Origin: Acidimicrobiia bacterium
Lineage (GTDB): Bacteria > Actinomycetota > Acidimicrobiia > Acidimicrobiales > Bin134
Direction: 5' to 3'
Length of the DNA: 64,000 nucleotides
Assembly (NCBI GenBank): GCA_022819825.1
Contig: JAJEGM010000001.1
Span: 1 to 64,000, forward strand
Below the pieces are notes generated by a model that saw only the letters and a program-made list of their open reading frames with translations, did not search any database and was not told where the DNA came from. This document shows, one piece after another, positions 8,308 through 17,222 of the stretch. Both the position numbers and the translations under genes were made by a program. The number at the start of each line of letters is the position of its first letter. The first letter of the stretch is position 1.

Positions 8308-9051
8308 ATGGCGGTGCAATCGGTGGAGCGAGCGTTCATGCTGCTGCGGGCGCTGTCGCAGGAACCGCTCGGAGTAACCGATCTATCCGATCGAGTGAGC
8401 TTGCCCAAGAGCACTGTGGCCCGGCTGCTCTCCGCGCTGGAAGCCGAGGACGCGGTAACCCAACTGGAGGCCGGGGGTGCGTATCAACTGGGCGACGGGC
8501 TGATCGACATAACCGGAGCGGCGTCGGGCACCCGCAACCTCATAACTGCGGCCCGTCCCCATCTGCTGGAGTTGACCGACGCTCTGCACGAGGTGGCTGG
8601 CCTGTCGATAATCGACAGCGGTCAGGCTTACTACCTAGACCAGACCCACATCTCCTCCGACATTCAAATCCGAGACTGGACCGGTGAGTACTCGCCGCTA
8701 CACGCCGTGGCCTCGGGGCTGGTCTTGCTGGCCCACCTCCCCGTTGACCAGCAGGAAAAGTGTCTTGCGCAACCGCTTGAGGCCTGCACCCAGTGGACGG
8801 TGGTTGACCCCGATGCGATCCGTGATCGCCTCGCCCAAGTGCGCAGCCTGGGATATGCCTGGGTCTACGAGGAGTTCGTGGAAGACCTGAACTCGGTGGC
8901 CGCCCCCGTGCTCAGCGAGGACGGCCATCCCCTGGCCGCCCTCCACATTCAGGGCCCTGCGTACCGCTTCCCCGACCCTGACCTGGCTCACGACCACGGC
9001 CTCGCCGTCGTCGCTGCTGCCAACCGCCTCGCCTCCCAGCTCAGCGCCTGA
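8308..9051 (+). CDS. IclR-family transcriptional regulator
   Basis: The 247-residue protein has an N-terminal winged helix-turn-helix (about 1-65, with VTDLSDRVSLPKSTVARLLS as helix-turn-helix) and a C-terminal IclR effector domain (about 75-247, including SPLHAVASG and GYAWVYEEFVEDLNSVAAPV). The length is standard for the family, and such regulators bind short palindromes as dimers or dimer pairs. The gene lies between two one-carbon gene sets and directly behind a copy of a palindrome pair also present at the corrinoid, MTHFR and serA promoters. I infer that it controls those genes and itself in response to a small metabolite; the ligand is unknown. Confidence 0.93.
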   Translation: MAVQSVERAFMLLRALSQEPLGVTDLSDRVSLPKSTVARLLSALEAEDAVTQLEAGGAYQLGDGLIDITGAASGTRNLITAARPHLLELTDALHEVAGLSIIDSGQAYYLDQTHISSDIQIRDWTGEYSPLHAVASGLVLLAHLPVDQQEKCLAQPLEACTQWTVVDPDAIRDRLAQVRSLGYAWVYEEFVEDLNSVAAPVLSEDGHPLAALHIQGPAYRFPDPDLAHDHGLAVVAAANRLASQLSA

Positions 9052-9063
9052 CCGGCGCTGCCC

Positions 9064-9080
9064 CTGAGCCTTAGGCTCGG
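9064..9080. terminator. Possible bidirectional hairpin between iclR and ETF alpha genes
   Basis: CTGAGCC-TTA-GGCTCGG forms a 7-bp stem (one G-U) with a 3-base loop between two converging genes. The loop is the complement of the ETF alpha stop codon. No T-tract follows, so factor-independent termination is uncertain. Confidence 0.35.
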
Positions 9081-10051
9081 CGGCGCTTGATCTCCTCGGT
9101 GATGGCGGGGATCACCTCGTGGAGGTCGGCGATGACGGCCCAGTCGGCCTTCACCACCATGTTGGCCTCGGGGTCGATGTTGATGGCCAGGATGCGCTTG
9201 CTGGCCTTGGCTCCCACCCAGTGCTGGATGGCCCCCGAGATGCCCGAGGCGATATAGATCTCAGGGGTGATGCGGGTGCCGGTCTGGCCCACCTGGTCGG
9301 AGTGGGGGCGCCAGCCGTTGTTGGTCACCGCCCGGCTGCAACCCACCCGGCCGCCCAGCATGGCGGCCAGCTCCTCTAGTGGGGCGAATGCCTCGGGCGA
9401 TCCCACCCCCCGGCCACCGCCGATCACCACCGGAGCGGTCGACAGCGTGACCCCGGCTTCGAGCACCACCCGATCTTTGACCACGGTGCGAGCCAGCGAC
9501 GGGTCCAGGTCGACTTCTACCGCCTGGGCAACAGCTTCGACTGCCGCCTCAGCTTGCTCGGCGGCCAGCGTGTGCAGGCCACTGGTTAGCAGAGGCCGCT
9601 CGGAAACCAGCCGGGCGTCCTCCAGTAGCGAGCCGCCCCATTGCTGGCGGGTGATAGCCCACTCCCCTGCCCCGCCGTTAAGGTCTACTTCGAGGCAGTT
9701 GGCCACCATGGGCAGATCGAGTCGGGCGGCTACCTGGGCCATGATCTCGTTGCCCCGCTCGCTGCCTCCGGCCAGCACTGCCCCCGGATTCAGTTGTCGA
9801 ATCATCTCGGCTGCGGCTTCGCCCCAGGCCTCGGGGCCGAAGTCACTCAGCACGTCGTGGACGGCGGTGTACACCGCCTCGGCACCGAAGGCGCCAGCTT
9901 CAGACACCAGTTCAGCGTCGTCGGCGCCGATCAGCGCGGCATGCAGCGGCGCACCCATCTGGGCTGCCAGCTTCCGCCCGAAGGTCAGTGCTTCCCGGGC
10001 GGCCTCGTCCATGGCGCCCCGGTCGTGCTCCAACACCACGAGCAGCATCAC
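9071..10051 (-). CDS. etfA: Electron transfer flavoprotein alpha subunit
   Basis: The 326-residue ETF alpha subunit pairs with the beta subunit encoded just upstream to take electrons from flavoprotein dehydrogenases, here most likely the adjacent demethylating flavoprotein. The C-terminal FAD domain is clear: GGGRGVGSPEAF, SDQVGQTGTRITPEIYI, SGISGAIQHWVG and INIDPEANM. The N-terminal alpha/beta domain begins MLLVVLEHDRG. The ATG overlaps the beta stop by four bases. The size is typical (about 320). It ends convergent with iclR. Confidence 0.95.
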   Translation of the reverse strand: MMLLVVLEHDRGAMDEAAREALTFGRKLAAQMGAPLHAALIGADDAELVSEAGAFGAEAVYTAVHDVLSDFGPEAWGEAAAEMIRQLNPGAVLAGGSERGNEIMAQVAARLDLPMVANCLEVDLNGGAGEWAITRQQWGGSLLEDARLVSERPLLTSGLHTLAAEQAEAAVEAVAQAVEVDLDPSLARTVVKDRVVLEAGVTLSTAPVVIGGGRGVGSPEAFAPLEELAAMLGGRVGCSRAVTNNGWRPHSDQVGQTGTRITPEIYIASGISGAIQHWVGAKASKRILAINIDPEANMVVKADWAVIADLHEVIPAITEEIKRRRA

Positions 10052-10830
10052 ACCACTCCCAGTTCTTCCAACACGTCTACCACAGCCGGAGCCGCCTCGG
10101 GGCTATTCCCCAGGATCACCGTCTCAGTGACCGTCTCCCTCGGCCGGTGCAATCGCACCAGCGACTGCCCGCCGGGTTCGGCATCGGAGCCCTGCTCGGC
10201 GATCTCCAGCTTCTTGGACGCCAGCCGGCCCCGCATGGTGGGGTACCGGGGCAGGTTGATGCCCTCTTTGACCCCGACGGCGGCGGGCATGGGCAGCTCG
10301 TACACCTCGAAGCCGCCGTCGATCTCCCGTCGGGCCCGAACCACGCCGCCTCCGGCCTCGGTATCCACCTCGATGCCCTTGACGCCGTTGACGATGGGTC
10401 GGCCCAGGGCATAGGCCACCCGCACGCCCACCTGGAAGCCCCCGGAGTCGGCCGACTCGTTGCCGAATACCAATAGGTCGAAGGGGCCGTCAGCCGCCTC
10501 CAAGCCCCGGATGGCGTCGGTGAGCGCAACTGCGGTGCGTTGTGGGTCCCAAGCCGAGCCGTCGGTGGCCACCAGCACACCGTGATGGGCCCCCACCGAC
10601 GCCGCATAGCGAAGCTGATCGGCCGCCTCGGGCGGTCCCAGCGTCAGCACGGTCACCTCGCCGCCGTGGCGCTCGGTGATCTGCACCGCTTCCTCCACCC
10701 CGCACTCCTCGTGGGGGCTGGTGGCGAAGCCCAGATGGGAGGCGTCCACCGCCAGCCCATCGTCGGTCACGTTGATCTTGGCCCCCGGGGCCGGCACTCG
10801 CTTGACGCAGCACAAGATCCTCATGGCCAA
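10048..10830 (-). CDS. etfB: Electron transfer flavoprotein beta subunit
   Basis: The 260-residue ETF beta subunit shows the N-terminal MRILCCVKRVPAP, the segment SPHEECGVEEAVQI, VTVLTLGPPEAADQLR and the signature LLVFGNESADSGGFQVGVRVA followed by INLPRYPTMRGRLASKK. It binds AMP in known ETFs and forms the soluble heterodimer with alpha. Met1 or Met3 may start translation. It lies 9 bases after the flavoprotein gene and overlaps the alpha gene, so the three form one operon read leftwards from about 13.4 kb. Confidence 0.95.
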   Translation of the reverse strand: MAMRILCCVKRVPAPGAKINVTDDGLAVDASHLGFATSPHEECGVEEAVQITERHGGEVTVLTLGPPEAADQLRYAASVGAHHGVLVATDGSAWDPQRTAVALTDAIRGLEAADGPFDLLVFGNESADSGGFQVGVRVAYALGRPIVNGVKGIEVDTEAGGGVVRARREIDGGFEVYELPMPAAVGVKEGINLPRYPTMRGRLASKKLEIAEQGSDAEPGGQSLVRLHRPRETVTETVILGNSPEAAPAVVDVLEELGVV

Positions 10831-10839
10831 TTCGCTTCC

Positions 10840-13371
10840 TCAGCCCCTCAAACGGGTGTCTTCGGGGTCGAACACCGCGCCGGTGCTGGCCACCTTCACC
10901 GGGAACAGCTCGTTCATGTACATCACCTGGAGGTCGGTGCCCGGCTGGGCCAACTCCGCCGGGAGATAGGCCATTAGAAGGTGCTTGCCCACCGACGGAC
11001 CCGGCCCCGCGGTGGTCACCCGCGACACCCGCCCGTGGGAGTCGGTGATCCGCTGGCCGTCCTGGGTCAGGATCGGCTCATTGCCCCCCTGCATATAGCG
11101 CTTGCGACCCTGGCCGTCGGTCAGATCCTCCACCGTGAGCACGCACATCGACACTTCGGGGTCGCCGGCTTCTCGGGCGGCCAAGTACGGCTCTTTGCCG
11201 ATGAACGGGGCGGCCTTCACCTTGGGCCGGGCCAGGCCGGCCTCCAGCGGGTTGTACTCGCTCTCCAGCTCGGCCCCCATGAGCCGGTAGCCCTTCTCCA
11301 AGCGCCCGGAGGTGCCGTACACCCCGCCGCCGGTGGGGCGCAGCCCGTAGTCGGCGCCCACCGCCATGAGGGCATCCCACAACACCGGGCCGTCGTCCCA
11401 GGCGGCGTAGATCTCCCAGCCGGTGTCGCCCACATAGGAGATGCGGAACAGCGTGGCTGCAATGGTGCGGCCCCCGCAGTTCAGCTCCACATCCACCAGC
11501 GAGCCGTAGGGCGACCCGGCCTGGCTGAGGTCTTGGCTGGTCAGCGCGCCGATCACGTGGGGGGCGTTGGGCCCCCACACCCCGAGGGTGGTGATCTGGT
11601 CGGTGATGTTGGCGAAGCTCACCGAGCCGTCGGTTGGCAGGTGGCGGCGGGTCCAGAACTCGTCGCGGCCGCCGTCGAACACGCCGGTCACGATGCGCAC
11701 TCGCTCGTCGCCCATCCGCATCATGGTCAGGTCGGAGTGGAATCCGCCGTCGGGGGTCAGCCACGGGGTGTAGATGGAGCGGCCCACCGGCACGTCCACC
11801 TTGTTCACCGCTAGGTAGTCGGCGTAGGCCACCGCCCCCGGCCCGGTCAGCTCGAAGACCTGGAAAGCGCTTAGGTCCACCATCCCGCAGTTCTCCCGCA
11901 GGTTGAGGTGCTCGGCCACGGTGATGGGGCTCCACCACCGGGCGTCCCACTCCACCTCCCGGTCCTCCACCTCGTAGCGGTCCACCAGATCGGCGTTGGA
12001 CTCGAACCACTGGGGCCGCTCCCAGGTGCGGGCCTGGAAGAACTCGGCTCGCAAATCCTGCTGGCGGGAGAAATAGGGGCTCACCCGCAGGTTGCGGCGG
12101 CTCTCCCACTGCTCTTGGGGGTGGACGATGCCGTAGGTCTTGTTGAAATGCTCCGCCGATCGGGCCCAGATGTGGTCGTCGCCCCGCTCCTCGGGATAGA
12201 AGCGGGACACATCCGCGCCGTGGACGTCGATCACCCGGGGATAGCCGAAGGTCATCCACTCGGCCACCACCTGGGCCATGCCCGGCCCCTCCTTGACCCA
12301 GATGGCCGCGGCCGACCACAGATTGCGGACCTCGGGCAGCTCCCCCAGGCACGGCATGGCGTCGGGGGTGAGCGACAGCAGGCCGTTGATGGCGTATTTG
12401 ATCTCGGCGTCGCCCAGCATGTCCATCAACTCGATGGCCTGCTCCATCTGGAGGTCGAAGTCATCGGCAGTGAACGGCATCTCGGTGGGCGACAGGGCGG
12501 CTTCCTCGTTGGAGGGGATCTCGTCGGGGTGGTGGAAGATGGGCCGGTGGGCGTACGACCCCACCTCCATGGAGCCGGCCGACTGGCGCTCGTAGCAGAA
12601 GGTGTCCATGTCCCGCACGATGGGATAGCCGATCTCGTTGTTGGTCTCGGCCAGGATGTCGAGCGGGCCGACGTCGGCCATCTGATGCACGGCGGGAACC
12701 AGCGGGATGTAGGCATCGGCCATATTGGCCACCCGGTTCGACCACACGCCGCAGGCGATCACCACGTACTCAGTCTCGATAGTGCCCTTGTCGGTTACCA
12801 CCGCTTTGACGGTGCGGTCACCGGGGTTGGGGCCGTCCTCGGTGATGATGTCGAGCACCTCGGTGTTGGCCGCCACATGGCAGCCGCCGTTCACCGCCAC
12901 GTTGCGCATCTGGGTGCCGGTCTCCAACGAGTCGACCACCGACACCGTGGGGCAGTAGAAGCCCTCCAAGACGATGTCGGTGTTGACGAACGGCACCAGC
13001 TCCTTGACCTCGTCGGGGGTGAGCAGGTGGGCCTCGATGCCCCAGGCGACAGCCGAGGTCATGCGACGCTTGAGCTCGTCGACGCGCTCTTGGGTGCGGG
13101 CCACCTCAATGCCCCCCGAGTCCACCGAGAGCCCCAGGTCTCGGTACTGGTTGGCGCTCTGCTCCCCCAGCAGACACATCTCCTTGTTGTGGTCCACCGG
13201 GAAGATGAAGTTGGAGGCGTGGCCGGTAGAACCGCCGGGGTTGGGCAATGGGCCCTTGTCCAGCAGCACCAGGTCGGTCCAACCCAGCTTGCTCAGGTGT
13301 CCGACCAGGCAGTTGCCCACGATTCCCGCGCCGATAACAACGCACTTGGCTTTTTCGGGGACCTCAGCCAT
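10840..13371 (-). CDS. Dimethylglycine/sarcosine dehydrogenase-like FAD-GcvT protein (copy 1)
   Basis: The 843-residue two-part enzyme has an N-terminal DAO-type FAD domain (VVIGAGIVGNCLVGHL, 11-26) and a C-terminal GcvT-like folate domain starting near residue 480. Members oxidatively demethylate N-methyl amines such as dimethylglycine or sarcosine and pass the C1 unit to THF, with electrons going to ETF. In place of the usual TWHAAG it has GSTGHASN with His51, the position of the covalent-FAD histidine. Direct coupling to etfB/etfA supports ETF as acceptor. The gene reads away from the MTHFR gene and shares its operator region. The true substrate is not known; copies 2 and 3 lie at 31300 and 33753. 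Confidence 0.87.
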   Translation of the reverse strand: MAEVPEKAKCVVIGAGIVGNCLVGHLSKLGWTDLVLLDKGPLPNPGGSTGHASNFIFPVDHNKEMCLLGEQSANQYRDLGLSVDSGGIEVARTQERVDELKRRMTSAVAWGIEAHLLTPDEVKELVPFVNTDIVLEGFYCPTVSVVDSLETGTQMRNVAVNGGCHVAANTEVLDIITEDGPNPGDRTVKAVVTDKGTIETEYVVIACGVWSNRVANMADAYIPLVPAVHQMADVGPLDILAETNNEIGYPIVRDMDTFCYERQSAGSMEVGSYAHRPIFHHPDEIPSNEEAALSPTEMPFTADDFDLQMEQAIELMDMLGDAEIKYAINGLLSLTPDAMPCLGELPEVRNLWSAAAIWVKEGPGMAQVVAEWMTFGYPRVIDVHGADVSRFYPEERGDDHIWARSAEHFNKTYGIVHPQEQWESRRNLRVSPYFSRQQDLRAEFFQARTWERPQWFESNADLVDRYEVEDREVEWDARWWSPITVAEHLNLRENCGMVDLSAFQVFELTGPGAVAYADYLAVNKVDVPVGRSIYTPWLTPDGGFHSDLTMMRMGDERVRIVTGVFDGGRDEFWTRRHLPTDGSVSFANITDQITTLGVWGPNAPHVIGALTSQDLSQAGSPYGSLVDVELNCGGRTIAATLFRISYVGDTGWEIYAAWDDGPVLWDALMAVGADYGLRPTGGGVYGTSGRLEKGYRLMGAELESEYNPLEAGLARPKVKAAPFIGKEPYLAAREAGDPEVSMCVLTVEDLTDGQGRKRYMQGGNEPILTQDGQRITDSHGRVSRVTTAGPGPSVGKHLLMAYLPAELAQPGTDLQVMYMNELFPVKVASTGAVFDPEDTRLRG

Positions 13372-13470
13372 GTCCTGCCTCCATTGTTTCCGTCGTGTGG
13401 CCCTTGCTCGACTTCTCGCCCATCGTCATGCCCAACTCGCTTCCTCAACAGGCCGTGCTGCCTGCAAGTA

Positions 13471-13515
13471 TTGCACTTCTGGTCCGTATTATGGTACAGT
13501 TCCGTTATGCGGAAC
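13471..13515 (+). promoter_or_regulatory. Promoter and paired palindromic operator (locus 3) of the MTHFR gene / ETF operon
   Basis: Two tandem 17-bp palindromes, GGTCCGTATTATGGTAC (13481-13497) and the perfect-armed GTTCCGTTATGCGGAAC (13499-13515), lie one base apart between divergent genes. A -35-like TTGCAC (13471-13476) and a -10-like TACAGT (13495-13500) with 18-base spacing put a start of transcription at about 13507, which is the A of the MTHFR ATG. The pair therefore overlaps both promoter and start codon. Confidence 0.7.
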
Positions 13516-14391
13516 GACTCGGCCAGTCTATCGCGGTGGGAGGAGCCCCAACCGACCGGTCCGAATCCCGACGTTCAGCAGCTTATTCGCAGCGCGGTCT
13601 TCGAGATCATTCCCCTGAACAGCGCCCCAGAAGCCATCGATGCACTGCCCCCGAATTCACGGGTTTCGGTTACCGCATCGGCCGCCAAGGGCCAAGACGC
13701 CACGCTGGAAATTGCCGAAGAGCTGATCAAGCGGGAACATCACGCCATCCCCCATTTCTCGGCCCGCTTAATGCGAGACCACGGCCAGGTCAAAGACCTG
13801 GCCGACTGGGCCAAGGACAACGGGGTGACCACCGCCTTCGTGATCGGCGGGGACGCCACCGAGCCGGGTGCCTACCACGACGCCCACAGTTTCATGAAGG
13901 ACCTGTTCGAGCACGACCACGGCCTCGACACAGTGGGAGTGGCGGCCTATCCCGACGGCCACCCCCTCATCGGCGAGGATGTGCGCCGCAGCGCCCTGTT
14001 CGCCAAGCAGGAGCTGCTGGCCGAGGCCGGCCTGCGGGGCTATTGCAGCACCCAGATGTGCTTCGACCCGGCCAAGATCATCTCCTGGCTCAAGGCCGAG
14101 CGGAATGACGGACTGACGCTGCCAGTGCACCTAGGCATCCCCGGCGCAGTGGAGCGCACCAAGCTGCTCACCATCGGCGCCCGCCTCGGCGTCGGCCAGT
14201 CGCTGCGCTACCTCCGCAAGAACCGCCGCTCCATGGCCAAGCTGTTGGGCTCATCGGCCCATGACCCCTCCGATCTCCTGGAGGCTCTCAGCAGCCAGCT
14301 CGCTCCCCTAGGCATCGACGGCCTGCACATCTTCACCTTCAACCAGGTAGCCACCACCGCCGCCTGGCGCCAAGCCCTTATCCACGGCTGA
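13507..14391 (+). CDS. Methylenetetrahydrofolate reductase family protein
   Basis: The 294-residue TIM-barrel flavoprotein of the MTHFR family would interconvert 5-methyl-THF and 5,10-methylene-THF. Here it would run in the oxidative direction on methyl-THF made by the corrinoid cassette. Visible are VSVTASAAKGQDATLEIAEEL, the substrate-loop-like HAIPHFSARLMRD, VIGGDATEPG, and CSTQMCFDPAKIISWL followed by HLGIPG. The length matches bacterial MetF. The chosen ATG lies inside the operator and has no ribosome-binding site, which fits a leaderless mRNA. Some proteins of this group act in methylotrophic demethylation pathways rather than methionine synthesis. The gene is not next to any methionine gene. 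Confidence 0.85.
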   Translation: MRNDSASLSRWEEPQPTGPNPDVQQLIRSAVFEIIPLNSAPEAIDALPPNSRVSVTASAAKGQDATLEIAEELIKREHHAIPHFSARLMRDHGQVKDLADWAKDNGVTTAFVIGGDATEPGAYHDAHSFMKDLFEHDHGLDTVGVAAYPDGHPLIGEDVRRSALFAKQELLAEAGLRGYCSTQMCFDPAKIISWLKAERNDGLTLPVHLGIPGAVERTKLLTIGARLGVGQSLRYLRKNRRSMAKLLGSSAHDPSDLLEALSSQLAPLGIDGLHIFTFNQVATTAAWRQALIHG

Positions 14392-14461
14392 ACCATCCCG
14401 AGCGCCCGGCTCTGCTGGGTAGAAGTAGGGTTCCAAGAGCATTGAGCTCGGGGAGTCCGGC

Positions 14462-16138
14462 ATGAAGCGCTTCACACTTCGAGGGGGAACCGTCGTCGAC
14501 GGCACCGGGGGGCCGGTGCAGCGGGCTGACGTGACGGTGGCCGACGGGAGGATCGCCGCGGTGGGCGACATCCCTCGAAACGGCGGCGGCACCGACGTGG
14601 ATGTGTCGGGGCTGGTGGTGTCGCCGGGGTTTGTGGATATCCATACCCACTTCGACGCCCAAGTGTTCTGGGACCCGGACCTCACCCCATCGTCGTGGCA
14701 CGGGGTCACCACTGTGGTGCAGGGGAACTGCGGCTTCGGGATTGCCCCAACCAGGCCTGATGACCGCGAACTGGTGATGGAGACCCTAGAGCTAGTGGAG
14801 GGAATGCGGGTCGACACCCTGCGGGAGGGCATCGACTGGAGCTTCGAGACGTTCCCCCAATATCTGGATACTGTGCGGGCGCTGCCCAAGCGGATCAACT
14901 TGGGGGCGTTCGTGCCCCACTCCATGGTGCGGCTCTACGTGATGGGTCCCGACGCCGCCTTCTCCCGGACGGCCACCGACGCCGAATTAGCCGAGATCCG
15001 CCGACTCACCCGCGAAGCGATGGACGCCGGTGCAGTGGGCATCTCCACCTCCCAGGCGCCGTCGCACCAGGGACCGCAAGGGCGGCCGGTGCCCAGCCGA
15101 TTCGCCGATATCCGGGAGGTGGCCGCCCTGGTGGAAACGCTGGCGGAGGTCGGCCGGGGCATCATCGAGATCACCTACGGCCCGCTGATGGAGATCGAAG
15201 AAGTGGCCCATCTCTCCAAGAAGCACGGCGTGCCCATCACCTGGGGCGCGGTGCTTCCCGGACTGTTCGGCCCGCCTGGATCGGCCATGGACATGCTGGA
15301 GCGGGGCACCTCGGTGGGCGGCCAGCTGTGGCCCCAAACCAGCACCCGGTTCATCACCACCCAGATGAGCCTGGAGAACCCCTACCAGTGGAGCCGGGTG
15401 CCCGCGTTCGCCGAAGTGCTGGGCCGGGGCGCCGACGCCATGGCCGCGGCCTATGCCGACCCCGCCTGGCGAGAGCGGGCTTTGGCGCAGATGGAGTCCC
15501 TTGCCGGCCAGACCGACTTTCTAGACGGCGACATCCAGGGCTACTTCCGACGCACTTCGGTGGAGGAGACCGACTGCCATTTCGGCCTTCGGGGTGTTCC
15601 GCTGGCCGATGTGGCCGCGGCCCGGGGCGGCCACCCGCTGGAGGTGATGCTGGACTTGGCCCTGGAAGACGGACTGGCCACCCGGTTCCGCAACCTGCCC
15701 CGCACCGACAAGGCCGAGCTGACCGAACTGGTCACCGATCCCCGCACCGTTCTCGGTGCCCACGATGCCGGGGCCCACGTCGACATGCTGTGCGACTCCT
15801 GCTATCCGAGCTACACCCTGCGCTATTGGGTGCGCGAGGAGCAGGCCATGACCCTGGAGCAGGCGGTGTGGCGGATGAGCGGCCAACCCGCTGCCCTGTG
15901 GGGACTAGCCGACCGGGGCACCATCGAGGAGGGCAAGGCCGCCGACCTGGTGGCCTTCGACCCCGACACCGTGGGCGAGACCCACCCCGAACGAGCCTGG
16001 GACTTCCCCGCCGACGGCGACCGACTCATCGCCCGCAGCCAAGGCATCGAGCACATCTGGGTAAACGGCACCCCCACCCGCCAAAACGGCACCGACCTAG
16101 AAGGCGCCGCCCCAGGAAAGGTGATCGACTCCCGCTAA
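14462..16138 (+). CDS. N-acyl-D-amino-acid deacylase-family amidohydrolase
   Basis: The 558-residue metal-dependent amidohydrolase has the HxH pair His61/His63 in DIHTHFDAQ, a metal-bridging Cys90 in GNCGFG as in D-aminoacylase, and the late Asp in GAHDAGAHVDM. The small beta-sandwich domain is formed by the N-terminal (about 1-55) and C-terminal segments, the latter ending GKAADLVAFDPDTV...HIWVNGTP. Family members hydrolyse N-acyl-D-amino acids or related amides and carbamoyl compounds; the substrate here is unknown. It follows MTHFR by 70 bases on the same strand, and its TAA shares bases with the stop of the opposing Rieske gene. Confidence 0.85.
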   Translation: MKRFTLRGGTVVDGTGGPVQRADVTVADGRIAAVGDIPRNGGGTDVDVSGLVVSPGFVDIHTHFDAQVFWDPDLTPSSWHGVTTVVQGNCGFGIAPTRPDDRELVMETLELVEGMRVDTLREGIDWSFETFPQYLDTVRALPKRINLGAFVPHSMVRLYVMGPDAAFSRTATDAELAEIRRLTREAMDAGAVGISTSQAPSHQGPQGRPVPSRFADIREVAALVETLAEVGRGIIEITYGPLMEIEEVAHLSKKHGVPITWGAVLPGLFGPPGSAMDMLERGTSVGGQLWPQTSTRFITTQMSLENPYQWSRVPAFAEVLGRGADAMAAAYADPAWRERALAQMESLAGQTDFLDGDIQGYFRRTSVEETDCHFGLRGVPLADVAAARGGHPLEVMLDLALEDGLATRFRNLPRTDKAELTELVTDPRTVLGAHDAGAHVDMLCDSCYPSYTLRYWVREEQAMTLEQAVWRMSGQPAALWGLADRGTIEEGKAADLVAFDPDTVGETHPERAWDFPADGDRLIARSQGIEHIWVNGTPTRQNGTDLEGAAPGKVIDSR

Positions 16139-17157
16139 GAGGCGCCGCCTTCGGCAAGGAGGGCGGCGAGACTCCGGCGCCATTCCACTGAGGGGCGGTC
16201 GGATTGGACGCTGACGGTGGCGGTTAGGTCCATGGGCAGGACGCCCTCGAGCTTTTCCAGCATGGCCTTGTCTTCGGCGCCGATGGCGAGGTCGAACTGC
16301 ATGATCTCCTCGGCGGGCACCGAGAAGTCGTCGTTGCGCCACACCACGAAGTTGAACAGGGAGTTCACGTCGTCCATGGGCGTGGTCAACAGCAACAAGA
16401 TGTGCTCGAGGCCGGATTCGTAGGCGATGGTGCTGCGCACTGAGAACGGCAGCACGTACCCGGTGGTCATCCGGCGGTGCAGTACTTCGTCGTCTTGGCC
16501 GGTGGTGGTCTGGCCCGCATCGCTGGTGTTGTTGGCGTTCACCTCGTAGACGTAGCCCCGATAGCCGTCGGGCAGGTCGCCCATCTCCAAGGGCGGTATC
16601 ACCGTCTCCTGGGCCAGGCCGAAGGTGGCGGTGTGGACGAACGGGAAGTGGGAGAAGTCCATGAAGTTGTCGGTGATACGGGTGGACGACACCGCCCACT
16701 GCTGGAAGGGCGTATTGAGCCGGCGGAACTCGGGGTTGTCCTCTTGGGGGATTTCCGGGATCTGACCGAGAGGCTTGCCCGGACACAGCCAAACCAGGCC
16801 ATAGCGCTCCTCAACGTTGACTAACTCCAAGTGGGCCTTGGGCGGTACCGGGGTTCCCGGCGGCGACGACGGCACTAACTCGCACCGGCCCCCGGCGCCG
16901 AACCGCCACCCGTGGTAGGGGCATTCCAAGCAGCCGTCCACCATGCGCCCTTCAGAAAGCGGAGCCTCCCGGTGGGGGCAGCGGTCGGGGGCCGCGGTGA
17001 GCGATCCGTCGTCGGAACGCCACAGCACATAGCGGCGACCCAGTACCTGTATCCCGACTGGGCCCGGTGCGATGTCTTCGACAAGGGCGATCGGATACCA
17101 CTGGTGGTCCAGTGCGGGCTGGCCGACGAGCTGGTTGGAATCGCCGTTTCCGCTCAT
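16135..17157 (-). CDS. Rieske non-heme iron oxygenase, large subunit
   Basis: The 340-residue ring-hydroxylating or demethylating oxygenase would use O2 and electrons from a ferredoxin. The Rieske [2Fe-2S] ligands are Cys60/His62 and Cys79/His82 (CPHREAPL...CPYHGW). The catalytic iron site is shown by NFMDFSHFPFVHTATFG with His170 and His175 and a bridging Asp just before. The size and single-chain form resemble vanillate O-demethylase (VanA)-like or phenoxybenzoate dioxygenase-like enzymes. I start at the ATG at 17157, since an earlier start would overlap the divergent amidohydrolase. The [2Fe-2S] ferredoxin at 19635 is a possible partner; no reductase is adjacent. Confidence 0.88.
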   Translation of the reverse strand: MSGNGDSNQLVGQPALDHQWYPIALVEDIAPGPVGIQVLGRRYVLWRSDDGSLTAAPDRCPHREAPLSEGRMVDGCLECPYHGWRFGAGGRCELVPSSPPGTPVPPKAHLELVNVEERYGLVWLCPGKPLGQIPEIPQEDNPEFRRLNTPFQQWAVSSTRITDNFMDFSHFPFVHTATFGLAQETVIPPLEMGDLPDGYRGYVYEVNANNTSDAGQTTTGQDDEVLHRRMTTGYVLPFSVRSTIAYESGLEHILLLLTTPMDDVNSLFNFVVWRNDDFSVPAEEIMQFDLAIGAEDKAMLEKLEGVLPMDLTATVSVQSDRPSVEWRRSLAALLAEGGAS

Positions 17158-17222
17158 GGGCCGATGATACCGCCTATCCCTTTTCCTGTTTCCCGAACAC
17201 TGCGCCGATAACGTCAACTGAC

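Noticed and set aside
13385-13401. A further motif-like TTTCCGTCGTGTGGCCC near the flavoprotein gene start.
   Set aside because: It has several mismatches and no partner palindrome, so it was not counted in the operator set.
11908-13506. A long upstream extension of the MTHFR frame opposite the flavoprotein gene.
   Set aside because: It is the antisense of a well-supported FAD-GcvT gene; conserved MTHFR sequence begins only after 13507.
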